DNA of 64,000 bases. Origin: Castanea sativa. Its lineage: Eukaryota > Streptophyta > Magnoliopsida > Fagales > Fagaceae. Position 1 is the first letter of the stretch; the number at the start of each line of letters is the position of its first letter. Location of the stretch: positions 31,819,055-31,883,054 of the forward strand of contig NC_134024.1 of NCBI RefSeq assembly GCF_040712315.1, written 5' to 3'. Positions 11,101 to 24,345 of this stretch are shown piece after piece. The notes beneath the pieces were generated by a model. It saw only the letters and a list, made by a program, of their open reading frames with translations. It ran no database searches and was not told the DNA's origin. The translations under genes were made by a program, and so were the position numbers.

Positions 11101-13261
11101 CAAGGATTACCCCCCACAATAGGGTGGGTTAGGTGGTTAGAAGAATCTCATGCTATGTGAACTCCAATATTTGAGTCTATCAAATGAGTCCCTATTGAAA
11201 AAAGAAAAGAAAAGAGCTCAAAACAATCAAATGAAAAAGTTAAGGGCCAATCAAGTCAAATGAAGCCCTAAGCAAAGAGAGGGCAAAAGAAAAAAAAATC
11301 AGCCTGAAACAGTCAAGAGACATGGGCCAAAGAAAAATCAAATGAAAGCCCCAAAAAGATGAAAATGGGCAAAGTTCAAGAGATGGACTCAAATTATGGA
11401 TATAACCAAGCATTAGAGGCAACCAAAAAAGATTCTCAATGAAGTGTAGTCCTTGACTTTAGGAAACCCTTCAAAGAATTGCATAGCCAAAATATCCTCT
11501 CGTAAGCCTAGGAAAACCATATCCTTACATTACGGTCCTAAGAAAGTCCATCCTGATTGAAAACTACTACTTAGTCTATGGATCTTGTGCCAAATAATCG
11601 CCCATATGTGAAAGTTTTGAGCTTGATGTCCTTCATTTGAAGTACCCAATTAACCCCAAGGCCACATTATAACCTAATGAAAGACCTCACTAATCACTGA
11701 GGATAGATTGGTCATGGGACATTGAACATTTGGTCAATCATTGATGACGGAATCATTCACATATGCCAAGGTGTCATGCCTCAAAAAGGGTAGGGTTCTC
11801 TCCCAACCCCTGCTTCAAACCCGAAGAGTTCAAAAAGCCAAACACATCATTCAAGTTTTCCTTTCATGAGATCAAAAAGAGGGGATAGCCATGCATTTGA
11901 TAAGCATAAACACTTTGCTAAAAATCCTTGTTTGCAAACATGTTCCCTATTCAGGGTAAATGGTAGCCATTAAGCACATACACTACCACATAGGAAACAT
12001 GGCCTTATCAAGCCTCACTTGTGGTACATGCATTCAACTAGATTTTCGTGATCAAGAAAGAATTTCCAAAATTTGCGAACCTAGTTTTAAGAACCAATTG
12101 AAACAAAAGGGAAATATGATGACCCTCAAAGATTTCAAATGATAAGGATTTCAGATCCTCCAAACTTTTCAAGTTCAGAAATCCTTGAAGGTTATTCATT
12201 TCTTCACAAGGAATTTCCAGAAAATGGGGTTTTTAAGATTGCAATAGTTTATGCAAGCCTATCTCAATCATTACCAAACATCTTCAAAAATACCTAAATA
12301 GGTGCCTAACATGCACGATTCATCAAGACCACAAAAAACTCAACATCCAGGCGGTTCTTGTGTAGCTATGACCAAAAGTGTCAACATTTCCCGGAGGGGA
12401 TCTTCCTAAAACTTTGAATCCAAAATTCAGCAAATCAAGGAACCCAAAAGAGCCTGTAATGGGGCAATCCTTCAATTCTTTCAACCTTCATGCATCAAAG
12501 CCCAAATCTCTAGCAACCCCACTAAGTCTGATGTATGCATATCGAAGCCAGACAAGCTCCCTCTCTAAAGTGGAACTCAAGGTAGAGCTCTATCTCTCTG
12601 TGTCAAGTAAAGCCTACAAGGCACCAACCTCAGTCGTAGTAACACTCAATGTCTCCTCCTTCTCGACTACCTCAGCCTAGAGACGATGAAACACCAACTA
12701 GGGCTCAATAGGCTCGTTTGTCGGTCCATACTCCAAGCTCAAAGTGGAATTGATGAAGGATCTAGCCTCCACTAGCCTCAATGCTAAATCATCACCTTTG
12801 ATGCACTCCTCGGCACAACTAACCTCCACTATGGCTTTCTCCTTATCCCTTGTCTAGCCTTAACAGTGGTGCATGGTCGATTCAGTCGTAAACTGGTCCA
12901 TCAAGAGATTTGTCACACGAACTGAGACCACACAAAACCTACACTGAGGCAGTTTATTTTGCACAGCTTAATCCATTTTCTACTAATCAATATGCTCAAG
13001 AATGGGTCCATCCCACTAGGAAATTTCCTCTCCTATTGAGAACAGCATAAAACCTACACTGGGGTAGTTTTATTTTATATGGTCTCTCCCTTTTCCATTT
13101 CCCTCAGTGGATTGATCACTATCAGATTTCATCAATAAATCTATGGAAATACAGTGCGATGCAAGTGAGTATGTAATATAAGCCAGCGCAAGAATGTCGT
13201 TTATGCTAAAAAATGTGATAGTGCATATGAACAGTGGTACCATAGGTCCATCAATGCTAAA
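8107..13261. repeat. degenerate repeat DNA, right arm
   Basis: No gene is supported. Internal duplications are visible. A block with 'tccaattttatcgaatctt...ccatttccttttc' near 9620 recurs near 9860 with 'tccaactttatcgggtttgg...ccattttagg'. A block with ACCTACACTGAGGCAGTTT near 12938 recurs as ACCTACACTGGGGTAGTTT near 13052, and CCACACTGGGGTAG also appears near 9451. A 108-bp segment at 12379-12486 recurs at 13600-13707. This pattern fits untranslated DNA of an old, large LTR element. The family was not identified. Confidence 0.45.
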
Positions 13262-13600
13262 GTGCTACTAGCATACATACATCTAAGGCCTACTGAGAGC
13301 TACTATTCATACATACATCAGGAACCTACCGAGAGGAGATACCAAGAGGCTATATCAAGAATCATACATCAGGAGCCTACCAAGAGGCAATGTTTATACA
13401 TACATCGAGATTCTACCAAGAGGCAACATCAAGAGTTATACATTCGAGCCTACCAAGAGGCAACATCAAGAGTTATACATCCGAGTCTACCAGGAGGCAA
13501 TGTCATACATCTACGGCCTACCAAGTGGCAATGTTCATACATTCAATGGGAGCCTACCAAAAGGCGATATCTAGAATCATACATCTGGTTCTACCAAGAG
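13262..13600. repeat. minisatellite, about 31-40-bp units
   Basis: The word CCTACCAAGAGGCAAC (with variants) recurs about nine times, alternating with TCATACATACATC-like words. Unit length varies between about 31 and 40 bp. The long open frames here only reflect the repeat. Confidence 0.8.
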
Positions 13601-13707
13601 TGTTAACATTTCCAAGAAGGGATCTTCCCCAGAGCATTGAATCTAGAATTCAGCAAATCAAGGAACCTAAAGAGCCCGTAATAGGGTAATCCTTCAATTC
13701 TTTCAAG
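13600..13707. repeat. 108-bp direct repeat (second copy; first at 12379-12486)
   Basis: Shared words are GGGATCTTCC, ATTCAGCAAATCAAGGAACC and CAATCCTTCAATTCTTTCAA. The copies flank about 1.1 kb including the minisatellite. Element D begins immediately after this copy. Confidence 0.8.
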
Positions 13708-13709
13708 CC

Positions 13710-13862
13710 TGTTGGTAAATCAGTGTTTGTATCGCATACAAAACACACGCAGTGGAAATTTAACGGATCTACTTCATTCACAATCGATAACATGCACTAT
13801 GTAAGTTTTAGAATTTAAGAACAAGAGAGCATACCTTGGTGTAGTGAATACCAATAAGACAC
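13710..13862 (-). repeat. element D 3' LTR, outer piece
   Basis: Read on the minus strand this is the terminal U5 part of a copia LTR ending ...TTTACCAACA. It contains the GTATGCGATACAAAC, TTCCACTGCG and GATAACATG words found at the ends of LTRs of elements A and E. It stops at the GACAC target site of element C and resumes at 21831. Confidence 0.8.
13858..13862. repeat. target site duplication GACAC (left) of element C
   Basis: GACAC precedes the TG at 13863 and recurs at 21826-21830 just after the CA-complement end of the other LTR. Confidence 0.9.
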
Positions 13863-15185
13863 TGAAGGAAAAAACTGGTTTTGTACCTCATACAAAACAC
13901 ATAGCGGAAGCAACAAACAAGGATCTATTTCATTTATGATTGATAACGTGCACTATGTAAATTTCAGATTTAAGAACAAGATAGCGTACCTTGGTGTGGA
14001 GAAATTCAAAACAAAGATTAGAAGCACTTGGGAACACTTTTAATCTTCACTCCAATTCCATTTTATGCCCAAGATGTGTGGTCTCTCAATCAGTTTTCAA
14101 AGGGAGAATTAAAGTGTGTCTCACTCTCACATACACACTGTTTCTTATTTTCTCTAATAAAAATTCTATATGTTTCTGCCTTTATAACTAACTGGTTATC
14201 TAATTGGGCTGGCCTATTGGGCCTTTCCAATTGGGTTTTAGTGTGTGGCTTGGAGTGGGACCAAAAGGGACCAATAAGATACTAGCTCCAATAGGCCTTG
14301 GGCTTTTCCGTCAACTCTTGACAAGTCCAAAGTTACCATTAATTATATTTAATACCACTATATAGATATAATTGCACTCTAGGCCTTATTAATAAATTAT
14401 ATCCCGTGACTTTATTATACATGTAACCCCTTCATTAAAATATTCGTAGTAATACAAAGTCATGAATATAGACTGCCACTTTGAAGATTTCATATATTTA
14501 TGAAATCCAATTTCATAAATATATACTTTAGTAACTTCTTACTAAAGTGGTTGAGCCCAACTCTCTGAATAACTAAACCCATTAAACTTATCTCAAGGGA
14601 ATATTTTATATCTTCGTTAAGAGATTATAAATTCCATCTTGAGAATATATGTTCCATCAACACTAAATGCAGTTGTTCAACATACTGAGGTTTTGATCGT
14701 GACAAATAGATCTCACTCCTAATATATCAAAGCAACCTACACATTATGATCAGGTCCATTATTCTCTCAGGATTAAGAGTTCATGCAAATAGAAGTCGTA
14801 AGATTTATTATTCATTTGACAGTCGTTAGAAGAATAATAAATCTCACAGCAGTCCAGTTCAATATGTCTTAACTCTTAAAACATATCAACATATCAACTA
14901 GAAGTCTCCACTTCCATGATCAAGACAAATCATCTCAGTTGATACGTTATGGTCTTCGCAGATGAAATGCCTAATTTCATCACCGACTACGAACTATAAA
15001 TTCTAAGTTTACAAAGAACTTGTGATTTACATCTTCTGTGACTAAATCACATAAATCACATACAATACATCTCATGGACTATGATAATGTCTCATTAGTT
15101 CATTTATAAATAGTCTCATATAATTAAACAATTTAATTATTTATGACATGCCAATAAATTGGATTTTAGGGCACAAACCCTAACA
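13863..15185 (-). repeat. element C 3' LTR
   Basis: Matches 20463-21825 over its length but lacks an approximately 50-bp segment present there around 21091-21141 (TTAATCCTTGAGTACCC region). On the minus strand it begins TGTTAGGGTTTGTGCCC and ends TTTTTTCCTTCA. Confidence 0.9.
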
Positions 15186-15200
15186 ATCTCCCACTTGCCC
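15186..15200 (-). other. element C polypurine tract
   Basis: On the minus strand GGGCAAGTGGGAGAT directly precedes the 3' LTR. The same tract is at 38625-38639 in element A and a near copy is in E. Confidence 0.85.
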
Positions 15201-18200
15201 TCAAAGACAATTTACCATATATCCAACACTTATTTCCCTTTAGAGTAATTCATGGTTACTCTAAGGCAAGGTTTGGAAACAAGTTTTAGCCAGATTTATT
15301 GCATAAATTATCTTTTATACTACTACTTAAGTACTCATATCTCTCTAATGAGATAATACTTACATTTAATGTGTATCTTTACCACCTAGGATGCACACAT
15401 ATCTTGAAGTCCAACTTCGTGAATCACAATCAAACTACAAGTCAGTATTTGTACATCCAGTAACTATCAAAACCTTACTTTTGTGGACAAGCATATAATC
15501 CCTCATTCTCCTAAGATGTTGAGTATATGCTTTACTCCTACTGAATTAAGTGTGCTTTGATTCAAATGATATTTGCTCACCATGCCCACTGCAAAATAGA
15601 TATTTATCCTAGTATTTAGCATAGCATAAAGACTTCCTATTAGTATAGTATTAAGAACCGTCTTAATATGCTCTTCCTTTTATATGTCTTTGGTCCACAG
15701 TCCTATATATAAAAGAACTTCAAACTTAAAAGGAAAGAATCCTTTCTTGAAGTATTATATGCTATATTTGGCTAGAATCTAATCTATTTAAGCAGTTTGA
15801 GATAGAGCCAACATCCTAATTTCTGAATTATAACAAAGTTAAATTCTTAGGATAACTAGTCTTTCCCAAGTATTTTATATCAATCTGGATTAGACAACAA
15901 AAACTCTATTGATGACAATAACTCAACATCATTCTAAATGATTAGAACATCATCAATATACATTAAGAAATTTATTGTTCTATATAGCTTTACACCATAA
16001 GGCCTTTTAATACTTCATCAAAATCAAACAATTTGATTTCTTGATCAAAGATGATATTTTATGATTTAGATGTTTGCAATCTAAATACTACCGTTTCTTT
16101 GCTATGTACAAGTCTAGTTACATCATATAGATGTCTTCCTCAAGATTGCTACTAAAAGAAGCTTTCTTGATATCCATTGTCATATTTCATCCAAATGATA
16201 TATAATGGATAAGAGAATCTAGATAGAGTCAAACTTGACTATTGGTGGAAAAAAAACTTTTAATAATCGAACCATTTCTTTCTGAATAAATCTTTTCACC
16301 GTAGTCTTGAGTTTGAAGTTTGCACCTTCAAATCTATCAATCTCATTTTTCTTGTAAACCTATTTGAGAACAATAGGCTCCTCTACAAGTTCTAGATTTT
16401 AAATAGAATCTAATTCTATTTACATAACCTTGATCCAATAATTCATATTTATATAATCTATTGCCTCTAAGTAGGACCGAGGATCAAATTCATATCCTTG
16501 TGGAATGACTTCAAAAGTTTATTCCGAAAGTATGAATTTATTTGATAATTGATAATCCTCCCACTACGATATTGTATCGATGTATTAGCTATATATCTAG
16601 AATAATTCCTTGTGGTGTATCTAATACAACCATCTCATTTCTAAATGTATTTTATAGTTGTCTTTCAACAAATTCTGACATATTTCTTCTAGAACAATTC
16701 TATGTATAGCTTTAAGATTATTCACATAGTCATCATCAAGAACTTTGTATTTGTACTTTACAAACATCTTATCTTTTTTATGACTACCAAAACAATCTTT
16801 TGAAATTCATTTTGGATACCCAACATAAACACACATTTTTCTACCTTTTGATTTCAATTTGTTAGACTTCCTTTCTAGCACAAGTGTTGGACATTTCCAA
16901 AAGTGAAAGTATCATATACTAGGTTTTCACCCAATCCACAATTTGACAAATGTCATAGGAACAAACTTTTGAAATCAATTTTAGAAAATGTATAGTAATT
17001 ATTAGAGTATATCTCCAAAAGAAGTAAGCAAATGGAAATATTAATCATGTACTTTACTATTTCTAAAAGAGTCTTATTCCTCCTTTATGTATGCACTGAC
17101 TTAAAGAAGTCATTGAAACTATATTCCTTTACAATAAAGGAACCCTAGATCATATTATCCTCCAAATAGAATTCATAGATTGGGAATTTAAAAAGATAAT
17201 GGTTCTAAAAGGCCATCTTTCACCAATCTTGAATACCATTTAGATTAATAAGATCTAGACATAAGTGTCAAACATACAATATCAAAGGACGGAAATTTTC
17301 TCTTTAAAAAGTAAAACATGTAAATCTCCATCTAGAAAACAATCATGGACAAAGCTTAGCATTACCAAACCAGAAACACTTTACTTTGGTTATACTTTTG
17401 AGTCTAATTTCCTTCTGGCAACTACTAGGGCAACTAGCTAGCCCAAGTGTTTGGTATTTTAATTCCTCTTCTTACCACCTTTTCCTTTTGGTCTAGGCTA
17501 AGAATTTGAATTAAATCATATTGATCCTAGCCTTAGCTTTTAGGATGTCTTCCGTTGTGTAGAACTCACTCATCAATTCAGATAATATAAAAAAAAATTA
17601 TTTTCAAAACAATTTGAATTGATCAAATCATTCTAACAAGGACTTGTGGATCACATCCATATGAGATTAACATTTAATCTCTACATCCAAGAATTCCAAT
17701 TCATTTTAAAAATATAAAACATTCTTATAAATGATATAGAATTGGAACTCCTTAAGCTTTTCTTGGCACTCAATATAACTTATATTAAATATCGTCTAGT
17801 AGCACGATATTTCATACCAAACATCTCATTTAGACTTAATACAAAGTCTAAGTCTAGTACTAACTCTTGCATCTCATGCTGTAGCACATTTGAGATAAAA
17901 GCTAATGTAACGTATTAGCATCTCAATGGAGATTATGATCATATCATAAGCCATCTTCCATCAATGCATCATGCATAGGAAATTATGATAATGCTTAATC
18001 GAAACATATATATGTACTTCAGCTCCTTAAAGCACCATGTCCAAAATTATAACTTAGTTAATGTGATCCAATACAAATAGTAGCTAAAGAACAAAATTAT
18101 GACAACTTTATTTTGAGACTATGAACATAATTACAGGGACATTATATTTTGCATCCATAACCATATAGTATAAACATAATATACTAGGTGCAACGACAAC

Positions 18201-18440
18201 CCAATCCATGTCTATAATTCCTTGGTAGCAAGTTTATTATAAACACATTAATTAGTTGAGAACTATTCTCATTATTAGTGTTATCATGATAACTCTTATC
18301 ATACACCAATAATATGCCGTATTGCCTTCAGCCTCTAAGTAATAAGGACATAGCTCCTTTTGAAGGTTAACATTACACTTAGGCTAGTGTATACCATTAT
18401 CTAGAACCATGTGTAGCCACATTTCCTCTCCCTTTATAAT
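15201..18440 (-). pseudogene. element C gag-pol remnants
   Basis: The minus strand keeps recognisable but broken pol pieces. A YIDD reverse transcriptase box lies at 15949-15960. A VYVGYPK-like box from the C-terminal integrase region lies near 16810-16835. The RT block with words for KFSRLDSI-type sequence is near 16190-16330. Stops and frame changes are frequent and no frame exceeds the length expected by chance. The gag part beyond about 17500 is even more decayed. In life this polyprotein would supply capsid, protease, integrase, RT and RNase H; here none can be made. Confidence 0.75.
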
Positions 18441-18448
18441 GTTTAAAC

Positions 18449-18530
18449 TTGTAGTACCATGAAACAAAACACCCTCCTTTGGGATCGCGAGGCATATACG
18501 CCAAGACGAGGTACTTGTTCACACTACTTT
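18449..18530 (-). other. leader stem-loop module, element C copy 1
   Basis: One of eight related modules. The plus strand starts GTAGTACCATGAA, ends with CACACTAC-type sequence, and can pair with itself on the minus-strand RNA. See 26732-26811 for the clearest copy. Confidence 0.6.
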
Positions 18531-18548
18531 AAACGGGTAAGTTCAATC

Positions 18549-18627
18549 TTGTAGTACCATGAAGTAAACACTATCCTTTGGGATCGCAAGGCATATACAT
18601 CAAGACGAGGTGCCTACCCACACTACT
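18549..18627 (-). other. leader stem-loop module, element C copy 2
   Basis: GTAGTACCATGAAGTAAACAC at the left pairs with the CACTACTACG-side sequence at the right. It is tandem to copy 1 with a period of about 100 bp. Confidence 0.6.
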
Positions 18628-18840
18628 ACGAACCGATAATGGAGACCGTGAGATCCAACCCTTGTATCTCTCTCCCACTAGAAATTTTAAAACAAGTGGA
18701 TTGTCTTGAAATCATTGTGATCTAATCACAATTTTAACCCTACACATCAAATGCGTTTAATTTTTTAAATTCGATGTGATGTTACTAAGTCACGTCACTT
18801 TAGCGTAATGAACATTTGCGCAATCACAAAGAAGTTTAAC
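18628..18840 (-). other. leader of element C between stem-loop modules
   Basis: Non-coding leader with inverted words for a TGTGATC/GATCACA pair near 18717-18780. No gene is seen. Confidence 0.4.
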
Positions 18841-18920
18841 CTTGTAACCCGTGAAGCAAATACCCTCCGCATGGAATGCAAGACTCGAAGTCAAGACAAG
18901 GTATCTATTCACATTACAAT
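18841..18920 (-). other. leader stem-loop module, element C copy 3
   Basis: TTGTAACCCGTGAAGCAAATACC at the left (only short core quoted: GTGAAGCAAATACC) pairs with GGTATCTATTCACATTACAA at the right. It is the counterpart of the module 29728-29807 in element E. Confidence 0.65.
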
Positions 18921-20070
18921 AAACTTAACAAAAGGGTCATTTCAACACTCCCACTCGTTATTTGGGTTTTTCTTAAATAATTGTGATCTCTCACAACTAA
19001 TAACCTTGCACTTGTTGAAGATTCTAATCTTATTAGAATCACTAACTAAAATGGAAGTCCTAAACTATTTAGGATTCCTTAAACACTAATGAATCAAAAA
19101 TTAGTTATATATCCTTAATTTATTAAATAAAATATTCTAATCTCATTAGAAACTATATACCTTTTAATTAGAATTTTAATCTCATTAAAACCCTCTAATT
19201 AAAATAAATTAAGGACTTTTAATCATAAAACAATTTAGGACTAAGAGTTCTATTTAACTAACATATTTGATCTCATTAGGTCTTTTAGTTAGATAATGAT
19301 TAATAAATATCCTTAACTTTTAAGGACTGTAAAATTAATCACATAGCCTTGCTTTTTTATCAAAGTTTTAACACTTAGTCAAAAACAAGTGAAAATTCAT
19401 AATTCAGTGCCTTCGATCGGTTGAAAGGAATTCTCAATCGATCGAGACTCGCAAAACTGAATTTTTTCAGAATTTTTAGGTAACCGTTTTTGACATCTTC
19501 ATTGTTCTTTCATCAAAAAACACTTTTAATTTAATCAACGAAGATTCACAGATCAAACATTAAGGTTTTCATGATCATCATCAAGAACCCTAATAATGTT
19601 GGAAAACCCTTGAAAATATAATCTTAATCTCATTAGGAATAAATTTCATTAAACTAGCATTAATATATAAATATATATATAACGTAATAAAAAACCTTTA
19701 TTACATATAAAAATCCATATTATTTATAATATAATATAATATACGAATTGATATAAGTAATATATATATATACACATCAAGAACCATAATATACGGATTC
19801 TATAAACAAATGGAATCCTTTATATATGCATGCAAGTGGGCTATAATCCATGCAAGGCAATTGAATCCTAGCCATGCATCCAAAACAAGCCTTGCAATGA
19901 CATTCACCAAGCCGTGCAATATATAATCCAAAAGGTGCAATGTCAAAGTGCAATAACTGACTTCAACCGTGGGCCTTGAATCCTTGGTATAGCCAAGCCG
20001 TGCATCACTACTCCAAGCCATTAAGAATTTTTCCCATAAACCATACATATAATATATGATAACTATTACA

Positions 20071-20105
<35 letters not shown>

Positions 20106-20447
20106 GGCTGCAAAATCCAAGCAGTGCAAAAGAATCCAATGCGCACTTGACGGTTACATTCATGACAATTTATTGAATTATATTTATACACGGATTGATT
20201 GAAGCCTTATAATTTCCAAGTGATGCAATCAACATGGTTCACTCATATGGTAGTTTCAAAAATGGTTACTCCAAAAATCAAAAACTAACATAAAGCATGG
20301 CAATCCGTACATCAACTATGAATATAACAATCAATGCATCAACACTCAATTGTATTCATATGATGCAGAAAATTAAAACACAAAGATAACGGTTTTCTTA
20401 AATTCTAAAATTCAATCACACGCTATACAATCATGATATGAAAACCT
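18921..20447 (-). other. element C untranslated leader
   Basis: The stretch contains repeated 'aatcTCATTAGaa' words (19010-19300), a TCGATCG-type palindromic cluster at 19410-19450 and an (AT)n tract at 20069-20101. Frames found here are short and biased by simple sequence. No gene is seen. Confidence 0.5.
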
Positions 20448-20460
20448 GGCTCTGATACCA
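20448..20460 (-). other. element C primer binding site (initiator Met tRNA)
   Basis: On the minus strand TGGTATCAGAGCC sits 2 nt inside the 5' LTR. This is the best-preserved primer site in the window. Confidence 0.9.
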
Positions 20461-20462
20461 AT

Positions 20463-21825
20463 TGAAGGAAAAAACTGGTTTTGTATCTCATACAAAACAC
20501 ATAGCGGAAGCAACAAACAAGGATCTATTTCATTTATGATTGATAACGTGCACTATGTAAATTTCAAAATTTAAGAACAAGATAGCGTACCTTAGTGTGG
20601 AGAAATTCAAAACAAAGATTAGAAGCACTTAGGAACACTTTTAATCTTCACTCCAATTTCACTTTACGCCCAAGATGTGTGGTCTCTCAATCAGTTTTCA
20701 AAGGGAGAATAAAAGTGTGTCTCACTCTCACATACACACCGTTTCTTATTTTCTCTAATAAAAATTCTGTATGTTTCTGCCTTTATAAATAACTGATTAT
20801 CTAATTGGGCTGGCTTATTGGGTTTTTCCAATTGGGCTTTAGTGTGTGGCTTGGAGTGGGACTAAAATGGACCAATAAGACACTAGCTCTAATGGGCTTT
20901 GGGCTTTTCCGTCAACTCTTGACAAGTCCAAAGTTACCATTAATTATATTTAATACCACTATATAAATATAATTGCACTTTAGGCCTTATTAACAAATTA
21001 AATCCCAAAACTTTGTTATACATGCAACCCCTTCATTAAAATATTCGTAGTAATACAAAGTCATGAATATAGACTGTCACTTTGAAGATTACTACATCTT
21101 AATCCTTGAGTACCCAGTTTAATCTTTTATGTTATTCATCATATATTTATGAAATCCAATTTCATAAATATATACTTTAGTAACTTCTTACTAAAGCGGT
21201 TGGGCCCAACTCTCTGAATAACTAAACCCATTAAACTTATCTCAAGGGAATATTTTATATCTCCATTAAGAAATTATGAATTCTATCTTGAGAATATATG
21301 TTCCATCAACACTAAATGCGGCTGCCCAACATACTGAGGTTTTGACCGTCACAAATAGATCTCACTCCTAATATATCAAAGCAACCTACACATCATGATC
21401 ATGTCCATTATTCTCTCAGGATTAAGAGTTCATTCAAAAAGAAGCCGTGAGATTTATTATTCATTTGACAGTTGTTAGAAGAATAATAAATCTCACAGCG
21501 GTCCAGTTCAATATGTCTTAACTCTTAAAACATATCAACATATCAACTAGAAGTCTCCACTTCCATGATCAAGACAAATCATCTTAGTTGATACGTTATA
21601 ATCTTCGCAAATGAAATACCCAATTTTATCACCGACTACGAACTATAAATTATGAATTTACAAAGAACTTGTGATTTACATCTTCTGTGACTAAATCACA
21701 TACAATGCATCTCATGGACTATGATAATGTCCCATTAGTTCATTTATAAATAGTCTCATATAATTAAACAATTTAATTATTTATGACATGCCAATAAATT
21801 GGATTTTAGGGCACAAACCCTAACA
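20463..21825 (-). repeat. element C 5' LTR
   Basis: 1363 bp, the counterpart of 13863-15185. It carries the perfect inverted repeats typical of this LTR group, e.g. GAGATTTATTATTC with its complement around 21449-21497. Confidence 0.9.
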
Positions 21826-22811
21826 GACACTAGCTCCAATGGGTCTTGGGCTTTTCTTTCAACTCTTGACAAGTCCAAAGTTACCATTAATTATATTTAA
21901 TACCACTTTATAAATATAATTGCACTCTAGGCCTTATTTATAAATTATATCCCAAGACTTTATTATACATGCAACCCATTCATAAAATATTTGTAATAAT
22001 AAAAAGTCATGAAAGTAGACAGTCACTTTGTAAATTACTACATCTTAATTCCTTGAGTACCCGATTTAATCCTTTAAAGTTATTCATCATATATTTATGA
22101 AATCCAATTTCATAAATATATACTTTAGTAACTTCTTACCAAAGTGGTTAGGCCTAACTCTCTGAATAATTGAATCCATTAAACTTATTTTAAGGGAATA
22201 TTTTATATCTCCATTAAGAGACTATGAATTCTATCTTAAGAATATATATTCCATCAACACTAAATGTGACTGCCCAACATACTGTGGTTTTGACCATTAC
22301 TTTAGATCTCACTCCTGATATATCAAAGCAACCTACACCTTATGATTAGGTCCATTATGCTCTCAGGATTAAGAGTTCATGCAAATAGAAGTCGTGAGAT
22401 TTATTATTCATTTAACAGTCGTTAGGAGAATAATAAATCTCACATTGGTCCAGTTCAATATGTCTTAACTCTTAAAACATATCAACATATCAACTAGAAG
22501 TCTCCACTTCCATGATTAAGACAAATCAGCTTAGTTGATATGTTATAGTCTTCACAGATGAAATGCCTAATTTCATCACCGACTACGAACTACAATTCTG
22601 AATTTACAAAGAACTTGTGATTTATATCTTCTGTGACTAAATCACATAAATCACATACTATGAATCTTATGGACTATATGATAATGTCTCAATATTCATG
22701 TTACCATTATTTTAGATAATAATAAAACAACTTTGTTAATCACAATACTAAGTCATACATAATGTCATACATAGCATCATACAATAGGATTTAAGGGCAC
22801 ACATCCTAACA
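21826..22811 (-). repeat. element D 3' LTR, inner piece
   Basis: This is the continuation of 13710-13862 after the element C insertion (21826-21830 is the duplicated GACAC). On the minus strand the LTR begins TGTTAGGATGTGTGCCC at 22811. Joined length without C is about 1.13 kb. Confidence 0.85.
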
Positions 22812-22825
22812 ATCTCCCATTTTTC

Positions 22826-24345
22826 CTAAAGACTATTGTGCACTAATCTAACTCTCATTTCCTTCAAATGTGACTCAAAAGTCCTTTGGGACAAGGTTTT
22901 GGTAAAAGGATCCACTAGATTCTTTACACTTTCAATCTTTGCTACTACTACATCTCTATGAGCAACAATGTCTCGAATGATGTGGTACTTTCTTTCTATG
23001 TGCTTTTCTTTCTTGTGATTCCTTGGATCCTTAGATTTTGCAATCGCTCCACTATTGTCACAGAACAATGTAATAGGAACTTACTCAATTCTCACAACAC
23101 CAAGATCATAAAGGAATTTCTTGAGTCAAACTGCTTCCTTTGCCGCTTCACAAGCAGCAACATATTCAGCTTCCATGGTGGAGTCCGCAATACAAGATTA
23201 CTTAACACTCCTCCAACTTATGGCTCCACCTCCCAAGGTGAACACACAACTTAAAGTGGACTTTCTAAAATCAAGATCTGACTGAAAATCTGAATCTGTA
23301 TAGCCAATGGGAATCAAATCATCACACTGGTAAACAAAGCATATAATCTCTCGTTCTCCTAAGATACTTGAGGATATGCTTTACAGCTTGTCAATGTTTT
23401 GGTCCTGTATTTGATTAATATCGGCTGACCATACCAATTGAATAATAGATATCTGGTCTAGTACAAAGCATGGCATACATGAAACTTCTCACTGCAGAAG
23501 CATAAGAACTTGTCTCATCATATTTTCTTCCTCTTGAGTTTTAGGCCTTTAGTCATCAGACAGAGGAATTCCATGTCTGAAAGGAAGTAATCCGTTCTTG
23601 GAGTATTGCATGCTAAACCGTTCTAGAACCTTATCTATATATCTAGCTTGTGACAAACCTAACATCCTATTCTTTCGATCTCGCCAAAGCTTGATCCCTA
23701 GAATATAGTTAGCTTCGTCCAAGTCCTTCATATCAAATTGGCTTGACAACCAAACTTTAACCGATGACATTACCCCTACATCATTTCCAATGAGTAGAAT
23801 ATCATCAACATAAAGTACTAGGAACATTACTACTTTATCTCGATGTCTTTTGTACACACATGGTTCATCAAGATTTTGTTCAAAACCAAATTACTTGATT
23901 GCTTGATCATATCTGATGTTCCATGACCTAGATGCTTGTTTAAGTCCATAAATAGACCTTTTCAACTTGCATACCATATGCTCTTGGTTCTTTGCTATGA
24001 AACTTTCCGGTTGCAACATGTAGATTTCTTCTTTAAGATTGTCATTAAGAAATGCAATCTTGACATCCATTTGCCAAATCTCATAATTGTAATGAGCAGC
24101 AATAAATAAGAGAATTTCGATAAACTTAAGCATGGCTACTAGAGAAAAAGTTTCATCATAGTCAATTCCTTCTTTTTGTGTACACCTTTTCGCCACTAGC
24201 CTTGTTTTAAAGGTTTTAACCTTTCTATCTATCCCTCTCTTTCTCTTGTTAACCCATTTGCAACCAACAAGTTTAATGCCCGTTAGGCACCTTTAAAAGA
24301 TCCCAAATTGATTGGTATACATGGAATCTAATTCAGATTTCATAG
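22826..24345 (-). pseudogene. element D pol remnant (RT to RNase H)
   Basis: Read on the minus strand, the RT N-terminal part is at 24196-23891 (IWQMDVK and KRSIYGLKQASRS boxes), the RT core at 23857-23549 (YVDDILLIGND, active-site codons at 23801-23812) and the RNase H C-terminal part at 23068-22826 (CDNSGAI, NHKKEKHIERKYHI). The blocks are separated by frame changes, and part of the RNase H N-terminus is broken around 23100-23540. Everything upstream of RT (gag, protease, integrase) and the primer site is gone: near 24346 the RT sequence runs straight into mid-LTR sequence. Same family as 34908-38625. Confidence 0.85.

Larger units (their letters stand above)
13863..21825 (-). mobile_element. 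element C: complete but decayed Ty1/copia retrotransposon, nested in D
   Basis: Read on the minus strand: 5' LTR 20463-21825, PBS 20448-20460, interior 15201-20447, PPT 15186-15200, 3' LTR 13863-15185, and perfect TSD GACAC. It interrupts the LTR of element D between 'accaataagacac' and 'tagctccaatgg'. It belongs to the same family as element E on the other strand. No frame long enough for a working pol remains. Confidence 0.9.

Noticed and set aside
13280..13600. Possible CRISPR-like array
   Set aside because: Unit lengths vary, there are no unique spacers, and the context is plant retrotransposon DNA.
13262..13606. 114-codon open frame with repeated Tyr/Glu/Arg words
   Set aside because: It follows the minisatellite unit, with units of varying length; no start context and no known repeat-protein pattern.
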